Notes under the pieces: model-generated
The model's input: only the letters and a program-made list of their open reading frames with translations
Told to the model about the DNA's origin: nothing
Database searches by the model: none
Shown here: positions 1 through 8,422 of the stretch, in pieces
Numbering within the stretch: position 1 is the first letter of the stretch
Layout: every line of letters begins with the position of its first letter
Made by a program: the position numbers and the translations under genes
DNA from: Achromobacter pulmonis
Lineage (GTDB): Bacteria; Pseudomonadota; Gammaproteobacteria; Burkholderiales; Burkholderiaceae_B
Reading direction: 5' to 3'
Assembly: GCF_902859765.1 (NCBI RefSeq)
Contig: NZ_CADIJV010000003.1
Coordinates: 186,001-250,000 of the forward strand
DNA length: 64,000 nt

Positions 1-160
1 GACGCCGGGCCTGCGCATGCCGGGATCGTGGGGCTACGTGATGCGCGTCCATGCCAACCGGCCGATGGACGCGTCGCTGCCGGCGCTGGTGGAATTCCTG
101 GCCGAAGAAGGGCGGGGCGCAACGCTGTCCTGGCGCCCGCCGGGCGCGGCGCAACCCTAG
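1..160 (+). CDS. C-terminal fragment of an unidentified protein, possibly a LysR-type regulator
   Basis: An open frame enters from the left edge in frame 2 and stops at a TAG at 158-160, leaving about 52 residues. They include GSWGYVMRVHANRPMD and end in a Pro/Ala-rich tail. The pattern of a short strand, then an amphipathic helix (LPALVEFLAEE) and a tail resembles the end of a LysR substrate-binding domain, but this is only an impression. The frame stays open to base 2, so the start lies outside the window. About 155 bases without a convincing gene separate it from the oxidoreductase that follows on the same strand. Confidence 0.4.
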   Translation, partial: TPGLRMPGSWGYVMRVHANRPMDASLPALVEFLAEEGRGATLSWRPPGAAQP

Positions 161-316
161 CGCGATCCGCGCTGCGGGCGCCTATCCATGCCACCGCCCT
201 GGCGCCGTTGCCATGCCCTCGCTTTCCCTGAACTGCTTCTACTCAATATTCGTCGCGCTGATATAACGCGCGCCTGGACCGGTGCGCGCCACACTGCCGC
301 CATTGCCTCCTGGAGC

Positions 317-1510
317 ATGGCCGTGAAAAGTTATGACGTGATCGTGATCGGCGCCGGCGTGGTCGGCGCCTCGGTCGCCTTCCATCTGGCCGCCCTGGGC
401 GCCCGCAATGTGCTGGTGCTGGACCGCGCCACCATCGGCGCCGGCACGACGGCGCAGTCGTCGGGCATCCTGCGCACCCACTATTCGGTGCGCGAGAACG
501 TCGAGCTGGCGCGGCGTTCGTGGGGCGCCTTCACCGATTTTGCCGCCTATGTGGGCGATGACGACGCCGCCAGCGGCCTGGTCCGCTGCGGCTACCTGAT
601 AGCCGCGGCCGACGACGACAAGCGCGCGCCGCTGGCCGCCGCGCTGGCGCAGCAGCGCGCGCTGGGCATTCCGGTGCAAGAGCTGGACGCGGCCCAGGCG
701 CGCGAACTGCTGCCGATCGCCGACTTCGCCGATGCCGCGCTGATCGGCTTCGAGCCCGAGGCGGGCTTCGCGGACGCCTACCTGGTCGCCACCAGTTTCG
801 CGCGCGCCGCGCGCCGGCGCGGCGTGACAATCCGCGAACATGTCGCCGTGCGTGGTCTGTTGATGCGGGACGGCCGCGTGACCGGCGTGCGCACCGCCGA
901 GGGCGACTACGCCAGCGCCGTGGTCGTCAGCACGCAGAACATCTGGACCGCCGAACTGGCGGCGTGGACCGGCGTGGCGATGCCGCTGGCGCCCGAACGC
1001 CACGCGGTGCTGGCGCTGGAATGCGCCGCCGCGCCCTATGCCTACACCATGCCCGTCTACAAGGACCTGGCCTCGCCCGGCATGCTCTATTGCCGCAGCT
1101 ATGGCGGCACCCAGATGCTGGTCAGCGAAGGCACGCAGGGCGAAAGGCTGGCGGCCGGCGAGGCGGAGCAGGGCGACGTGCCGCTGGACTACGTGGCCGC
1201 GGTCGGCGAACAGGTGGCCGCGCGCTTTCCGGCCTATGCCGAGGCCGGCCTGGCTGCGTCGTGGACGGGCGTGTATGACGTCACCCCCGACTGGAATCCC
1301 GTGCTGGGACGCATCGCGGGGGTGGAGGGGCTGGTGGCCGGATTCGGTTTTTCCGGACACGGCTTCAAGCTGTCGCCGGCGGTGGGAAGGATGCTGGCGC
1401 AGGAAGCGCTGGGGCTGGCGCCCGACGTCTCGCTGGCGCCATACGCGCTGGCGCGCTTCGAGCGCGGCGCGCTGCTGACGGGACGCTACGGGCGCGGCGC
1501 GGTGTCGTGA
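317..1510 (+). CDS. FAD-dependent oxidoreductase, DAO/sarcosine oxidase beta-like family
   Basis: A 397-residue flavoenzyme of the D-amino-acid oxidase superfamily. The N-terminus has the dinucleotide-binding fold (VIVIGAGVVGASVAFHL, then LVLDR about 30 residues in). The C-terminus has the family signature GFGFSGHGFKLSPAVG, preceded by TPDWNPVLGR. Such enzymes oxidise a secondary or primary amine of an amino acid, with electrons passing to FAD. The substrate cannot be read from sequence; sarcosine, proline-like and other amino acids are all possible. The ATG at 317 was chosen because the beta-alpha-beta fold begins eight residues later; the frame is open further upstream but that part has no homology-like features. 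It is transcribed convergently with the LysR gene at 1548 and stands alone, with no sarcosine oxidase alpha, gamma or delta subunits beside it. Confidence 0.8.
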   Translation: MAVKSYDVIVIGAGVVGASVAFHLAALGARNVLVLDRATIGAGTTAQSSGILRTHYSVRENVELARRSWGAFTDFAAYVGDDDAASGLVRCGYLIAAADDDKRAPLAAALAQQRALGIPVQELDAAQARELLPIADFADAALIGFEPEAGFADAYLVATSFARAARRRGVTIREHVAVRGLLMRDGRVTGVRTAEGDYASAVVVSTQNIWTAELAAWTGVAMPLAPERHAVLALECAAAPYAYTMPVYKDLASPGMLYCRSYGGTQMLVSEGTQGERLAAGEAEQGDVPLDYVAAVGEQVAARFPAYAEAGLAASWTGVYDVTPDWNPVLGRIAGVEGLVAGFGFSGHGFKLSPAVGRMLAQEALGLAPDVSLAPYALARFERGALLTGRYGRGAVS

Positions 1511-1547
1511 TGAGGCAGGCGCGCGCCGCCATGCCGCATCGATGGAT

Positions 1548-2561
1548 TCAGCGCCGCAGGCTGCGCCACAGCGTGGCCGACGGCAGGCCGAGGGCGGGCG
1601 CGATGTCGTGCTGCATCAGCCGTTCGACCGCCATCAGGATCACGTTGCGGGCCTCGGCCGGCAGCTTGCCGGCCTCGTGCGGCCGCGCCGCCAGGTAGAA
1701 GCTGCGGGCCAGGTCGGGCGCGTCGGCGCGGGTCTTGTCCAGACAGGGCGCCAGCGGCAGCACCCGCAACTGGTCGACGAAATGGCGCGATTGCCAGATG
1801 CACAGCGGCGTGCTGATCGCAAATCCCAGGCCGGCCGTGACCAGGCTGAGCAGCGGATCGGTGTTGTCGAATTCGAAGGTGCGCTCGATGAAGAGGCCGC
1901 GCGATTCGAGCAGCCGGTCGATGGCGGCGCCGATGTGGGAACGCGCGCTGTAGCGGATGAACGGGCTGCGGCGCGCCAGGTCCGCCAGCGAGTGCGCGTC
2001 CTGCGGGGGCGCCGTGCGCGGCAGCACCAGCAGGTAGGGTTCGCTGAACAGGCCGAGCTTGCGGATGGCGGGGGGATCGGCGGCGGCGCTGGTGCTGATC
2101 ACCAGATCCAGCTGGCGTTCTTCCAGCTGCTTGTCCAGCACCGGGGTGATGCCGGACCATAGCCGGATCTGGCGCGAGGCGCCGGACAGGCCGTGGATCA
2201 GCGTGGGTCCCAGCGTGCCGGCGAACGAGTCGACGCAGCCGAAGCGCACGATGTTGCGCCGCGCGCGGCTCAGGTTGCGCACGCTTTCGGTCATATCGCC
2301 GGCCTGCGCCAGAAGGCGCGAAGCATGCTCGAACAGCAGGTCGCCCGCCGGCGTGGCGCGTGCCGGGCGCGTGCTGCGATCGAGCAGCTCGGTCGACAGC
2401 GCCGCCTCCAGTTGCTTGACCCGCTGCGATACCGCCGCCTGCGACAACCCCAGCAGGCGGGCCGCGCCAGACACCGACGCGGCCTGCATCACCGCGACCC
2501 AGGTCAGCAGCAGGCTCCACTCGGGGTACGCATCGGCATCGCGGCCAGGCAGGCGGTTCAT
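1548..2561 (-). CDS. LysR-family transcriptional regulator
   Basis: A 337-residue LysR-type regulator. The winged helix-turn-helix lies at about residues 25-85 (SVSGAARLLGLSQAAVSQRV then KQLEAALSTELLDRS). The rest is the periplasmic-binding-protein-like effector domain, including the FGCVDSFAGTLGPTLI start typical of that domain. Its ATG is 26 bases downstream of the stop of the N-formylglutamate amidohydrolase gene on the same strand, so the two are probably co-transcribed and the regulator may control that unit. The leading 20 residues before the HTH are longer than usual, so an internal start is possible. The effector is unknown. Confidence 0.85.
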   Translation of the reverse strand: MNRLPGRDADAYPEWSLLLTWVAVMQAASVSGAARLLGLSQAAVSQRVKQLEAALSTELLDRSTRPARATPAGDLLFEHASRLLAQAGDMTESVRNLSRARRNIVRFGCVDSFAGTLGPTLIHGLSGASRQIRLWSGITPVLDKQLEERQLDLVISTSAAADPPAIRKLGLFSEPYLLVLPRTAPPQDAHSLADLARRSPFIRYSARSHIGAAIDRLLESRGLFIERTFEFDNTDPLLSLVTAGLGFAISTPLCIWQSRHFVDQLRVLPLAPCLDKTRADAPDLARSFYLAARPHEAGKLPAEARNVILMAVERLMQHDIAPALGLPSATLWRSLRR

Positions 2562-2586
2562 CGGGCGGTCCCGGACGTTGGCCGGC

Positions 2587-3387
2587 TCAGCGCTTGCGCG
2601 CCAGCGTCTGGTTCAGCGCGGCGCGCACCATGCCTTCGACCACCGGGATCACCTTGGCGGCCGTGTCCGGCTGGTAGGCGTAGGGGTAGGACTCGTCCAT
2701 GTACGTGGACTGGCACATTTCCAGTTGCACGGCATGAATGTCCTCTGCCGGCGAGCCGTAGTGGCGCGTGATGTAGCCGCCCTTGAAGCGGCCGTTCACG
2801 GCGCTGGTATAGCCGCAGCCGGGCAGGTTTGCGGTGACCGCGTCCAGGATGTCGGGCGCACAGCTGGCGCCGCCGGCGGTTCCCAGGTTCAGGTCGGGCA
2901 GCTTGCCGTCGAACAGGCGCGGCAGCACGCTGGCGATCGAATGGGCTTCCCACAGCAGCACCGTGCCATGTTCGGCGCGGATGCGGTCGAGTTCCTCGCG
3001 CAGCTTGGCGTGGTACGGCAGCCAATAGGTCTGCAGGCGGTGTTCGCGTTCGTCGTCGGTCAGCGCCGCGTGGTTCAGGTATAGCGCCTCGCCACGGAAG
3101 GTGTGGGTCGGGCACAGGCCCGTCTTGGTCTGGCCGGGGTACAGGCTTTCGTCGTTGGGCGGGCGGTTCAGGTCGACCACGTAGCGCGAGTAGCGCGCGC
3201 CCAGCACGGACGCGCCCAGCGCGTCGGCGAATCGGTACAGGGTGTCCAGGTGCCAGTCGGTGTCGCCGGACTGCAGGCCGACTTCCGTCATGCGGGCACG
3301 TTGGGCGTCGGGCAACTGGCTGCCCAGGTGGGGAATGGAAATCAGCAGCGGCGCGGTGCCGCGGCTGAAGTGATAGATGTCGCTCAA
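2587..3387 (-). CDS. hutG: N-formylglutamate amidohydrolase (HutG-type)
   Basis: A 266-residue protein of the N-formylglutamate amidohydrolase family. The enzyme hydrolyses N-formyl-L-glutamate to formate and glutamate, the last step of the five-step histidine degradation route. Family features visible are the N-terminal PLLISIPHLGSQLP block, DTDWHLDTLYRFAD, YVVDLNRPPND and LLWEAHSIASVLPRLFDGKLPDLNLG. The predicted start is TTG at 3387, preceded by GGAG at a usual distance; no ATG lies nearby. No hutU, hutH, hutI or hutF is present, so the gene is separated from a complete hut operon here. A LysR gene follows 25 bases downstream on the same strand. Confidence 0.8.
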   Translation of the reverse strand: MSDIYHFSRGTAPLLISIPHLGSQLPDAQRARMTEVGLQSGDTDWHLDTLYRFADALGASVLGARYSRYVVDLNRPPNDESLYPGQTKTGLCPTHTFRGEALYLNHAALTDDEREHRLQTYWLPYHAKLREELDRIRAEHGTVLLWEAHSIASVLPRLFDGKLPDLNLGTAGGASCAPDILDAVTANLPGCGYTSAVNGRFKGGYITRHYGSPAEDIHAVQLEMCQSTYMDESYPYAYQPDTAAKVIPVVEGMVRAALNQTLARKR

Positions 3388-3482
3388 GAAAAACTCCGGG
3401 GGTAAGGCGGGTCAGGCAGGCGCGGCGCGAAGGCCGGCTCAGTGCCGCGCTATGCTAGGCAGGCTGCCGGGCGCGGACATTT

Positions 3483-3501
3483 GCATCGCACGAAGCGATG
3501 C
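3483..3501. promoter_or_regulatory. Inverted repeat in the leader of hutG
   Basis: GCATCGC and GCGATGC form a perfect 7-bp inverted repeat with a 5-base spacer about 100 bases upstream of hutG, in the 199-base gap between hutG and the LacI gene. It lacks a T-tract, so an operator is as likely as a terminator of the LacI-family gene. Nothing else is evident in this gap. Confidence 0.3.
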
Positions 3502-3586
3502 TGATCATCATGATAGCTGATTCAAATTGCGCCCGGCCGGACACGCGGGCGCATGCGCGGCCCGGGCGATGAGCCGCGCTGGCCGC

Positions 3587-4627
3587 TCAGCCCGCGATTG
3601 GCCGATCGCTGCTGCCGCGCACCACCAGCGACGGCGTCAGCCGCACGCTGGCCGGGTTGCCGCCGGCGATCTTGCGCAGCAGCAGCTCCAGCGCCAACCG
3701 CCCCATTTCATGCATGGGCGAGTGGACCGTGGTCAGGCCGATGGGCAGGGCGCCCGCCAGCGGCGTGTCGTTGTAGCCCACCACGGCCACGTCGCGGCCG
3801 GCCTCCAGGCCGTGCTCGCGCGCCGCGCCCATCACGCCCACCGCCAGGAAGTCGTTGACCGCGAAGATGGCGGTAGGTCGGTCCGGGCCGGCCAGCAGGC
3901 GCGCACCCACCTGGCGGCCGGCGTCAGTGTCGAACGGGCTCTCGAGGCGCCATGCCTGCGGGATGTCGACGCCGTGCCGCGCACAGGCCGCGAAGAAACC
4001 CGCCGAGCGGTCGCGGCCGGTGCTGGTGAAGGGTTCGCCCGCCATCACCGCGATGCGCCGGTGGCCCATGGCCAGCAGGTGCTCGGCGGCCAGCCGGCCG
4101 CCTTCGACATCGTCGCAGGTCACCGCGCAGTGGTCGTCGGCGTGGCGGCTGACCAGCACGAAGGGCACGTCGCGCTGCGCCAGTTCGGCCAGCAGCGCAT
4201 TGGGCGCCGCGTCCGCGTAGCTGTGGGCATCGCCCAGGATCAGGCCGTCCACCCGCCTGGCCAGCGCCATGTCGATCAGCTTGCGCTGCTTGTCGGGCAC
4301 GTCCTGGGTGTTGGAGACGAAGGTCAGGTAGCCGTGTTCGGCGGCGGCCTCATCGATGCCTTCGTAGATGGTGGCCAGCACCATGTCCGACAGGCGCGGC
4401 ACCAGCATGCCGATGGTGCGGCTGCGACGCGTCTTAAGGCTGGCGGCGTGCGGATTGGTCCGATACTGCAACTCGGCGGCCAGCGCTCGGACCCGTTTGA
4501 CCGTGTCGGGCGCGGCGGCGGCGCGCGCGTCGTCGTCGGATCCGTTGAGGACGCGGGACACGGTCGACACGTTCAGACCGAGCTGCCGCGCCAGGCTTTG
4601 CAGCGTGACAGGGCGGGATTTGTTCAT
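3587..4627 (-). CDS. LacI-family transcriptional repressor
   Basis: A LacI/GalR-type repressor of 346 residues. The N-terminal HTH reads VTLQSLARQLGLNVSTVSRV, followed by the hinge helix region (NGSD to YRTNPHAASLKT). A periplasmic-binding-like ligand domain follows (IGMLVPRLSDMVLATIYEGI, LILGDAH, AIFAVNDFLAVGVMGAA). The frame can be extended to a GTG at 4648, but the ATG at 4627 places the HTH at the normal distance from the N-terminus. It diverges from an MFS transporter-amidase pair, and a perfect LacI-type palindrome lies in the 140-base gap. It most likely represses that pair and is released by the transported compound or a product; the ligand is unknown. Confidence 0.88.
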   Translation of the reverse strand: MNKSRPVTLQSLARQLGLNVSTVSRVLNGSDDDARAAAAPDTVKRVRALAAELQYRTNPHAASLKTRRSRTIGMLVPRLSDMVLATIYEGIDEAAAEHGYLTFVSNTQDVPDKQRKLIDMALARRVDGLILGDAHSYADAAPNALLAELAQRDVPFVLVSRHADDHCAVTCDDVEGGRLAAEHLLAMGHRRIAVMAGEPFTSTGRDRSAGFFAACARHGVDIPQAWRLESPFDTDAGRQVGARLLAGPDRPTAIFAVNDFLAVGVMGAAREHGLEAGRDVAVVGYNDTPLAGALPIGLTTVHSPMHEMGRLALELLLRKIAGGNPASVRLTPSLVVRGSSDRPIAG

Positions 4628-4723
4628 GGGGCTGGAGGATACACGCACGAATACCGTCTTAGGGGCTTTGGCGGCAACCTAGGGTTTACACGGTGTCGAT
4701 TTTTGTTTTCCGAGCCCTTAGCA

Positions 4724-4751
4724 TTGCGCGACCCAAACGTTTGGGTATATC
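4724..4751 (+). promoter_or_regulatory. LacI-type operator within a probable promoter of the MFS-amidase operon
   Basis: ACCCAAACGTTTGGGT at 4731-4746 is a perfect 16-bp palindrome with the central CG typical of LacI/GalR operators. It sits 21 bases upstream of the MFS start codon. A plausible promoter has TTGCGC at 4724-4729 and TATATC at 4746-4751, separated by 16 bases, which would place the operator exactly in the spacer. The promoter boxes are weak matches (4 of 6 each); the palindrome itself is unambiguous. Confidence 0.75.
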
Positions 4752-4767
4752 GACTGGATTGATCGCA

Positions 4768-6108
4768 ATGACACCTGAATCCCGGAACTCGCGGTTCCGT
4801 TACCGAATTTTCTCGATGGTCGTGCTGCTGGCACTGATCAACTACATCGACCGTGGCGCCATGTCCTATGCCGCCGCCCACATCACCGGCGAATACGGCC
4901 TGGACCGCGGCGACTGGGGCGCCGTGCTGGGCTACTTCGGTTACGGCTACATGGTCGGCGCGCTGTTCGGCGGGATGCTGGCCGACCGGTTCGGCCCGCG
5001 CAAGGTCTGGATCGTGGCCGGCGTGACCTGGTCGATCTTCGAGATCGCCACCGCCTGGGCCGGCGACTTCGGCCTGGCCTTCCTGGGCGGCTCGGCGCTG
5101 GCGGGCTTTGCCACCATCCGCATCCTGTTCGGCGCGGCCGAGGGGCCTGCGTACTCCATCATCAACAAGACCATCGCCAACTGGGCCACGCCGCGCGAGC
5201 GCGGCTTCGTGGTCGGCTTCGGACTGCTCAGCACGCCGCTGGGTGCCCTGCTGACGGCGCCGGTGGCGGTGGGCCTGCTGAGCCTGACCGGCAGCTGGCG
5301 CGCCATGTTCTACATTCTGGGCGCGGCCGGCCTGCTGGTGCTGGTGCTGTTCATGCGCATCTTCACCGACCGGCCCGACACCAATCCGCGCGTGTCCCCC
5401 GCGGAGTTGAGCGAAATCCAGGCGGCGCGCGCCGAGCAGGCGGCCGCCGGGCAGGGCGGCGACGGGCCGGCGCTGCCGTGGTGGAGCTTCTTTCGCAGCA
5501 AGACCCTGCTGCTGAACACGCTGGGCTATTTCTCGTTCAACTACGTCAACTTCCTGCTGCTGACCTGGACGCCCAAATACCTGCAGGACACCTTCGGCTA
5601 CAGCCTGTCGTCGCTCTGGTACATGGGCATGATTCCCTGGACCGGCGCCTGCGTCACGGTGCTGCTGGGCGGCCGCATATCCGACTTGCTGTTCAAGCGT
5701 ACCGGCAGTCTGAAGATCGCGCGCAGCTGGCTGGCCGCGGCCTGCCTGCTGGCCACCACCCTGTGCTTCCTGCTGGTATCGCAGGCGCAATCGGTGGTCA
5801 CCGTGATCGCGCTGATGACCCTGGCCAACGCGCTCAATGCGCTGCCCAACTCGGTCTACTGGGCGGTGGTGATCGATACCGCGCCCGCCAGCCGCGTCGG
5901 CACCTTCAGCGGCCTGATGCACTTCTTTGCCAATATCGCCTCGATCCTGGCGCCGACCCTGACCGGCTACCTGGCGGCGCGCCACGGCTATTCGGTCATG
6001 TTCGTGGCCGCCTCGGTCGCCACCGCGGTTGGCATGATCGCCATGCTGCAGGTGCGTCCGGGCGTCGGCCCGCGCCTGCCCGCCAAATACCAGGGAGCTA
6101 CACCATGA
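4768..6108 (+). CDS. MFS transporter, probable anion:cation symporter type
   Basis: A 446-residue major facilitator with about twelve hydrophobic segments. The first helix carries LLALINYIDRGAMSYAA, the motif seen in the ACS family (hexuronate, galactonate and related acid transporters). The loop after TM2 has GGMLADRFGPRKVW, the MFS signature. The open frame begins at 4693, but the ATG at 4768 gives the usual short cytoplasmic leader and lies downstream of the operator. It overlaps the amidase by ATGA, so the two form one operon. The likely substrate is an organic acid or amide that the amidase then hydrolyses; this is inferred from context. Confidence 0.85.
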   Translation: MTPESRNSRFRYRIFSMVVLLALINYIDRGAMSYAAAHITGEYGLDRGDWGAVLGYFGYGYMVGALFGGMLADRFGPRKVWIVAGVTWSIFEIATAWAGDFGLAFLGGSALAGFATIRILFGAAEGPAYSIINKTIANWATPRERGFVVGFGLLSTPLGALLTAPVAVGLLSLTGSWRAMFYILGAAGLLVLVLFMRIFTDRPDTNPRVSPAELSEIQAARAEQAAAGQGGDGPALPWWSFFRSKTLLLNTLGYFSFNYVNFLLLTWTPKYLQDTFGYSLSSLWYMGMIPWTGACVTVLLGGRISDLLFKRTGSLKIARSWLAAACLLATTLCFLLVSQAQSVVTVIALMTLANALNALPNSVYWAVVIDTAPASRVGTFSGLMHFFANIASILAPTLTGYLAARHGYSVMFVAASVATAVGMIAMLQVRPGVGPRLPAKYQGATP

Positions 6109-7505
6109 ATCCGCAAGCGATCCCCACCCCGGCGCTGGCCGTCGAACCCGGCTTTTTCGCCGGCCGCTCCGTCGCCGGGCTGCAGGATGCCATGCGCCAG
6201 GGCGCGCTCGACGCCGAGGCGCTGGTGCGCCACGCGGCGGCGGCTATCGAGCGCCTGAACCCGCAATTGAACGCCTTCGTGCACGTGGACGTCGACGCCG
6301 CCCTGGCCGCCGCCCGCGCGCTGGATGCCGAGCGGGCCCGTGGCCAGGTGCGCGGGCCGCTGCATGGCATCCCGGTCGCCATCAAGGACAACGTCGATAC
6401 CGGCGACATGCCCACCACCATGGGCGCGGCGCATTTCCTGGGACATCGGCCGGCGGCGGACGCCGACTGCGTGGCGCTGTTGCGCGCGGCCGGCGCCATC
6501 GTCATCGGCAAGACCCTCACCCACGAATTCGCCTACGGCCCCACCGGCGACCGCAGCGCGCAGGGCGCGGCGCGCAATCCCTGGCGCACCAGCCAGATCA
6601 CGGGGGGCTCCAGCGCCGGCAGCGGCGCCGCGGTGGCCGCCGGCATGGTGCCGCTGGCGCTGGGCACCGACACCGGCGGGTCAGTGCGCGTGCCGGCGGC
6701 GTTGTGCGGCGTGGTCGGCTTCAAGCCGACCCATGGCCGCGTATCGGCGCGCGGCGTGTTCCCGCTGGCGCCCAGCATCGAGGATGCCGGCGTGCTGGCC
6801 AACAGCGTCGAGGACGCGCAGGTCTTCATGCAGGCGCTGTCCGGCGGCGCCATCGGCCCCTACGCCGACGCCGCCGATCCCGGCCTGGCCGCGCCGCGCA
6901 TGATGTGGGTGCCGAACGCGCCGTTCGCCATCGACGTTGCGGCCGTCACGGCTTGCGTGCGGGCCGCCGCCGAAGGCTTCGGTGGCGTGCTGGTCGACGG
7001 CGCCGAGGTCACCCGCCACGCCCGCGCGCTGCAGACGGCGCTGGGCGCCATCCAGCGTTCGGAGGCCTATGCGGTGCATGCCGAGCGCGTCGAGGACGAG
7101 CCCGCCAAGTTTGATCCCGAAGTGCTGGAGCGCCTGCGCGCCTCGCGCCCGGTGCAGGGCTGGGAATATGTCCGCGCGCGCAACGTCCGCGAGCACTTGC
7201 GCGGCGTGTTCGCGGGACTCTTCGAGCAGGTCGATGTGCTGGCGTTGCCGGCGGTGGCGATTCCCGCGCCGGCGCTGCAGCAGCGCAGCGTGGCCGGTCC
7301 CGGCAGCGCCGCCGTGCGCGAGACGCTGCTGAGCCTGACCAATCCCTGGAACCTGCTGGGGTTGCCGGCTATCGCCTTGCCGGCCGGCTTCGTGGACGGC
7401 CTGCCCGTGGCGCTGCAACTGGTGGCGGCCGAAGGCGCCGACGCGCGCCTGCTGGCGCTGGCGGCGCGCCATTGGCGCCGGCCCGGGGCCAGGATGGCCG
7501 GCTAG
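6105..7505 (+). CDS. Amidase, amidase-signature family
   Basis: A 466-residue amidase-signature enzyme that hydrolyses a C-N amide bond in the cytoplasm. The Ser-cisSer-Lys triad can be read as Lys94 (in IPVAIKDNVDTG), Ser169 (in TGGSSAGSG) and Ser193 (in GTDTGGSVRVPAALCGVVGF). The length fits stand-alone catabolic amidases rather than GatA of the tRNA amidotransferase, and there is no gatB or gatC beside it. Its ATG overlaps the stop of the MFS gene by four bases, indicating translational coupling. Substrate unknown; context suggests the compound imported by the MFS protein and sensed by the LacI-type repressor. Confidence 0.85.
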   Translation: MNPQAIPTPALAVEPGFFAGRSVAGLQDAMRQGALDAEALVRHAAAAIERLNPQLNAFVHVDVDAALAAARALDAERARGQVRGPLHGIPVAIKDNVDTGDMPTTMGAAHFLGHRPAADADCVALLRAAGAIVIGKTLTHEFAYGPTGDRSAQGAARNPWRTSQITGGSSAGSGAAVAAGMVPLALGTDTGGSVRVPAALCGVVGFKPTHGRVSARGVFPLAPSIEDAGVLANSVEDAQVFMQALSGGAIGPYADAADPGLAAPRMMWVPNAPFAIDVAAVTACVRAAAEGFGGVLVDGAEVTRHARALQTALGAIQRSEAYAVHAERVEDEPAKFDPEVLERLRASRPVQGWEYVRARNVREHLRGVFAGLFEQVDVLALPAVAIPAPALQQRSVAGPGSAAVRETLLSLTNPWNLLGLPAIALPAGFVDGLPVALQLVAAEGADARLLALAARHWRRPGARMAG

Positions 7506-7563
7506 GCGCCAGCCCCAGCATCCGATTGCAGATAAGACGCCGGCCCGGCCGCCCATTCATCCT

Positions 7564-7579
7564 CGGGGCGGCCGCCCCG
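7564..7579. repeat. Perfect GC-rich palindrome downstream of the amidase gene
   Basis: CGGGGCGGCCGCCCCG is a perfect 16-bp palindrome 59 bases past the amidase stop. It could fold as part of a terminator, but there is no following T-tract and no loop without opening central pairs. It is the only notable element in the 218-base gap before the MarC gene. Confidence 0.4.
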
Positions 7580-7723
7580 ACAGCAGGGTCCGGCAGGGCG
7601 ATACCGGGTAAAGACGGGGATTCGCCTTCGCTTACATTACACTCTGCGGTGTACCTCAATCGACGTTCCCGGACGAGGGCGTTGTGCTTCCGTTCCGTTT
7701 CGCCGCTATTTCCTCCGCCGCCG

Positions 7724-8422
7724 ATGATTGATGATCTGGTTCAACTGGGCAAGCTGGTCAGCCTGGGCCTGGCGCTGATGCTGCCGCTGGCCAATCCCTT
7801 GACGTCCATGACCATGCTGTTGTCCCTCGGGCAGCATATTCCCTACAAGGAGCGCGACCGCCAGATCCAGCAGGCCGCGTGTTACGTCGTGGGCATCATG
7901 CTGGTGACGTACTACGCCGGCGCCTGGATCATGGCCACGTTCGGCATCTCGATCCCGGGACTGCGCATCGCCGGCGGCATGATCGTGGTCAGCATCGGCT
8001 TCAGCATGCTGTTTCCGGCGGCCGCCAATGCAGCCAGCGACGAGCGCGAGGCCGACGTCGCCGCCGACGTGGCGCTGCACCGCCAGGTGCCGAACATCGC
8101 TTTCGTGCCGCTGGCGCTGCCGGGGACGGCGGGCCCCGGCACCATCGCCATGATCATCAGCGCGGCTTCGACGGCCGGGGGCGAGACCGCGAGCCATTAT
8201 CCCGCCTGGACCATCGCCGTCGCGCCGCTCATCGTTTTCGTGCTGCTGGGGGTGTTGTTCTGGGTTTGCCTGCGCTCGGCCGGCCGCATCGTCGCCCTCA
8301 TCGGCAACGGCGGGGTCGAGGCCATTTCGCGCATCATGGGCTTTCTGCTGGTCTGCATGGGCGTGCAGTTCGTCATCAACGGCGTGCTGGAAATCGTGAG
8401 CCAACATGGCGGCGTTCTCTGA
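7724..8422 (+). CDS. MarC-family integral membrane protein
   Basis: A 232-residue membrane protein of the MarC/UPF0056 (YchE/YhgN) family with six hydrophobic segments. The N-terminal PLANPLTSMTMLLSLGQ block and the central PLALPGTAGPGTIAMII motif are characteristic. The function of the family is not established; the old link to multiple antibiotic resistance was withdrawn. The frame is open far upstream but the ATG at 7724 starts the first transmembrane region at a normal place. The next gene begins 17 bases before this one ends, so they are probably co-transcribed. Confidence 0.85.
   Translation: MIDDLVQLGKLVSLGLALMLPLANPLTSMTMLLSLGQHIPYKERDRQIQQAACYVVGIMLVTYYAGAWIMATFGISIPGLRIAGGMIVVSIGFSMLFPAAANAASDEREADVAADVALHRQVPNIAFVPLALPGTAGPGTIAMIISAASTAGGETASHYPAWTIAVAPLIVFVLLGVLFWVCLRSAGRIVALIGNGGVEAISRIMGFLLVCMGVQFVINGVLEIVSQHGGVL

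Noticed and set aside
239-1360. Long antisense open frame across the oxidoreductase gene
   Set aside because: High-GC shadow frame with His/Arg/Gly-rich sequence and no family features; the opposite strand has a clear DAO enzyme.
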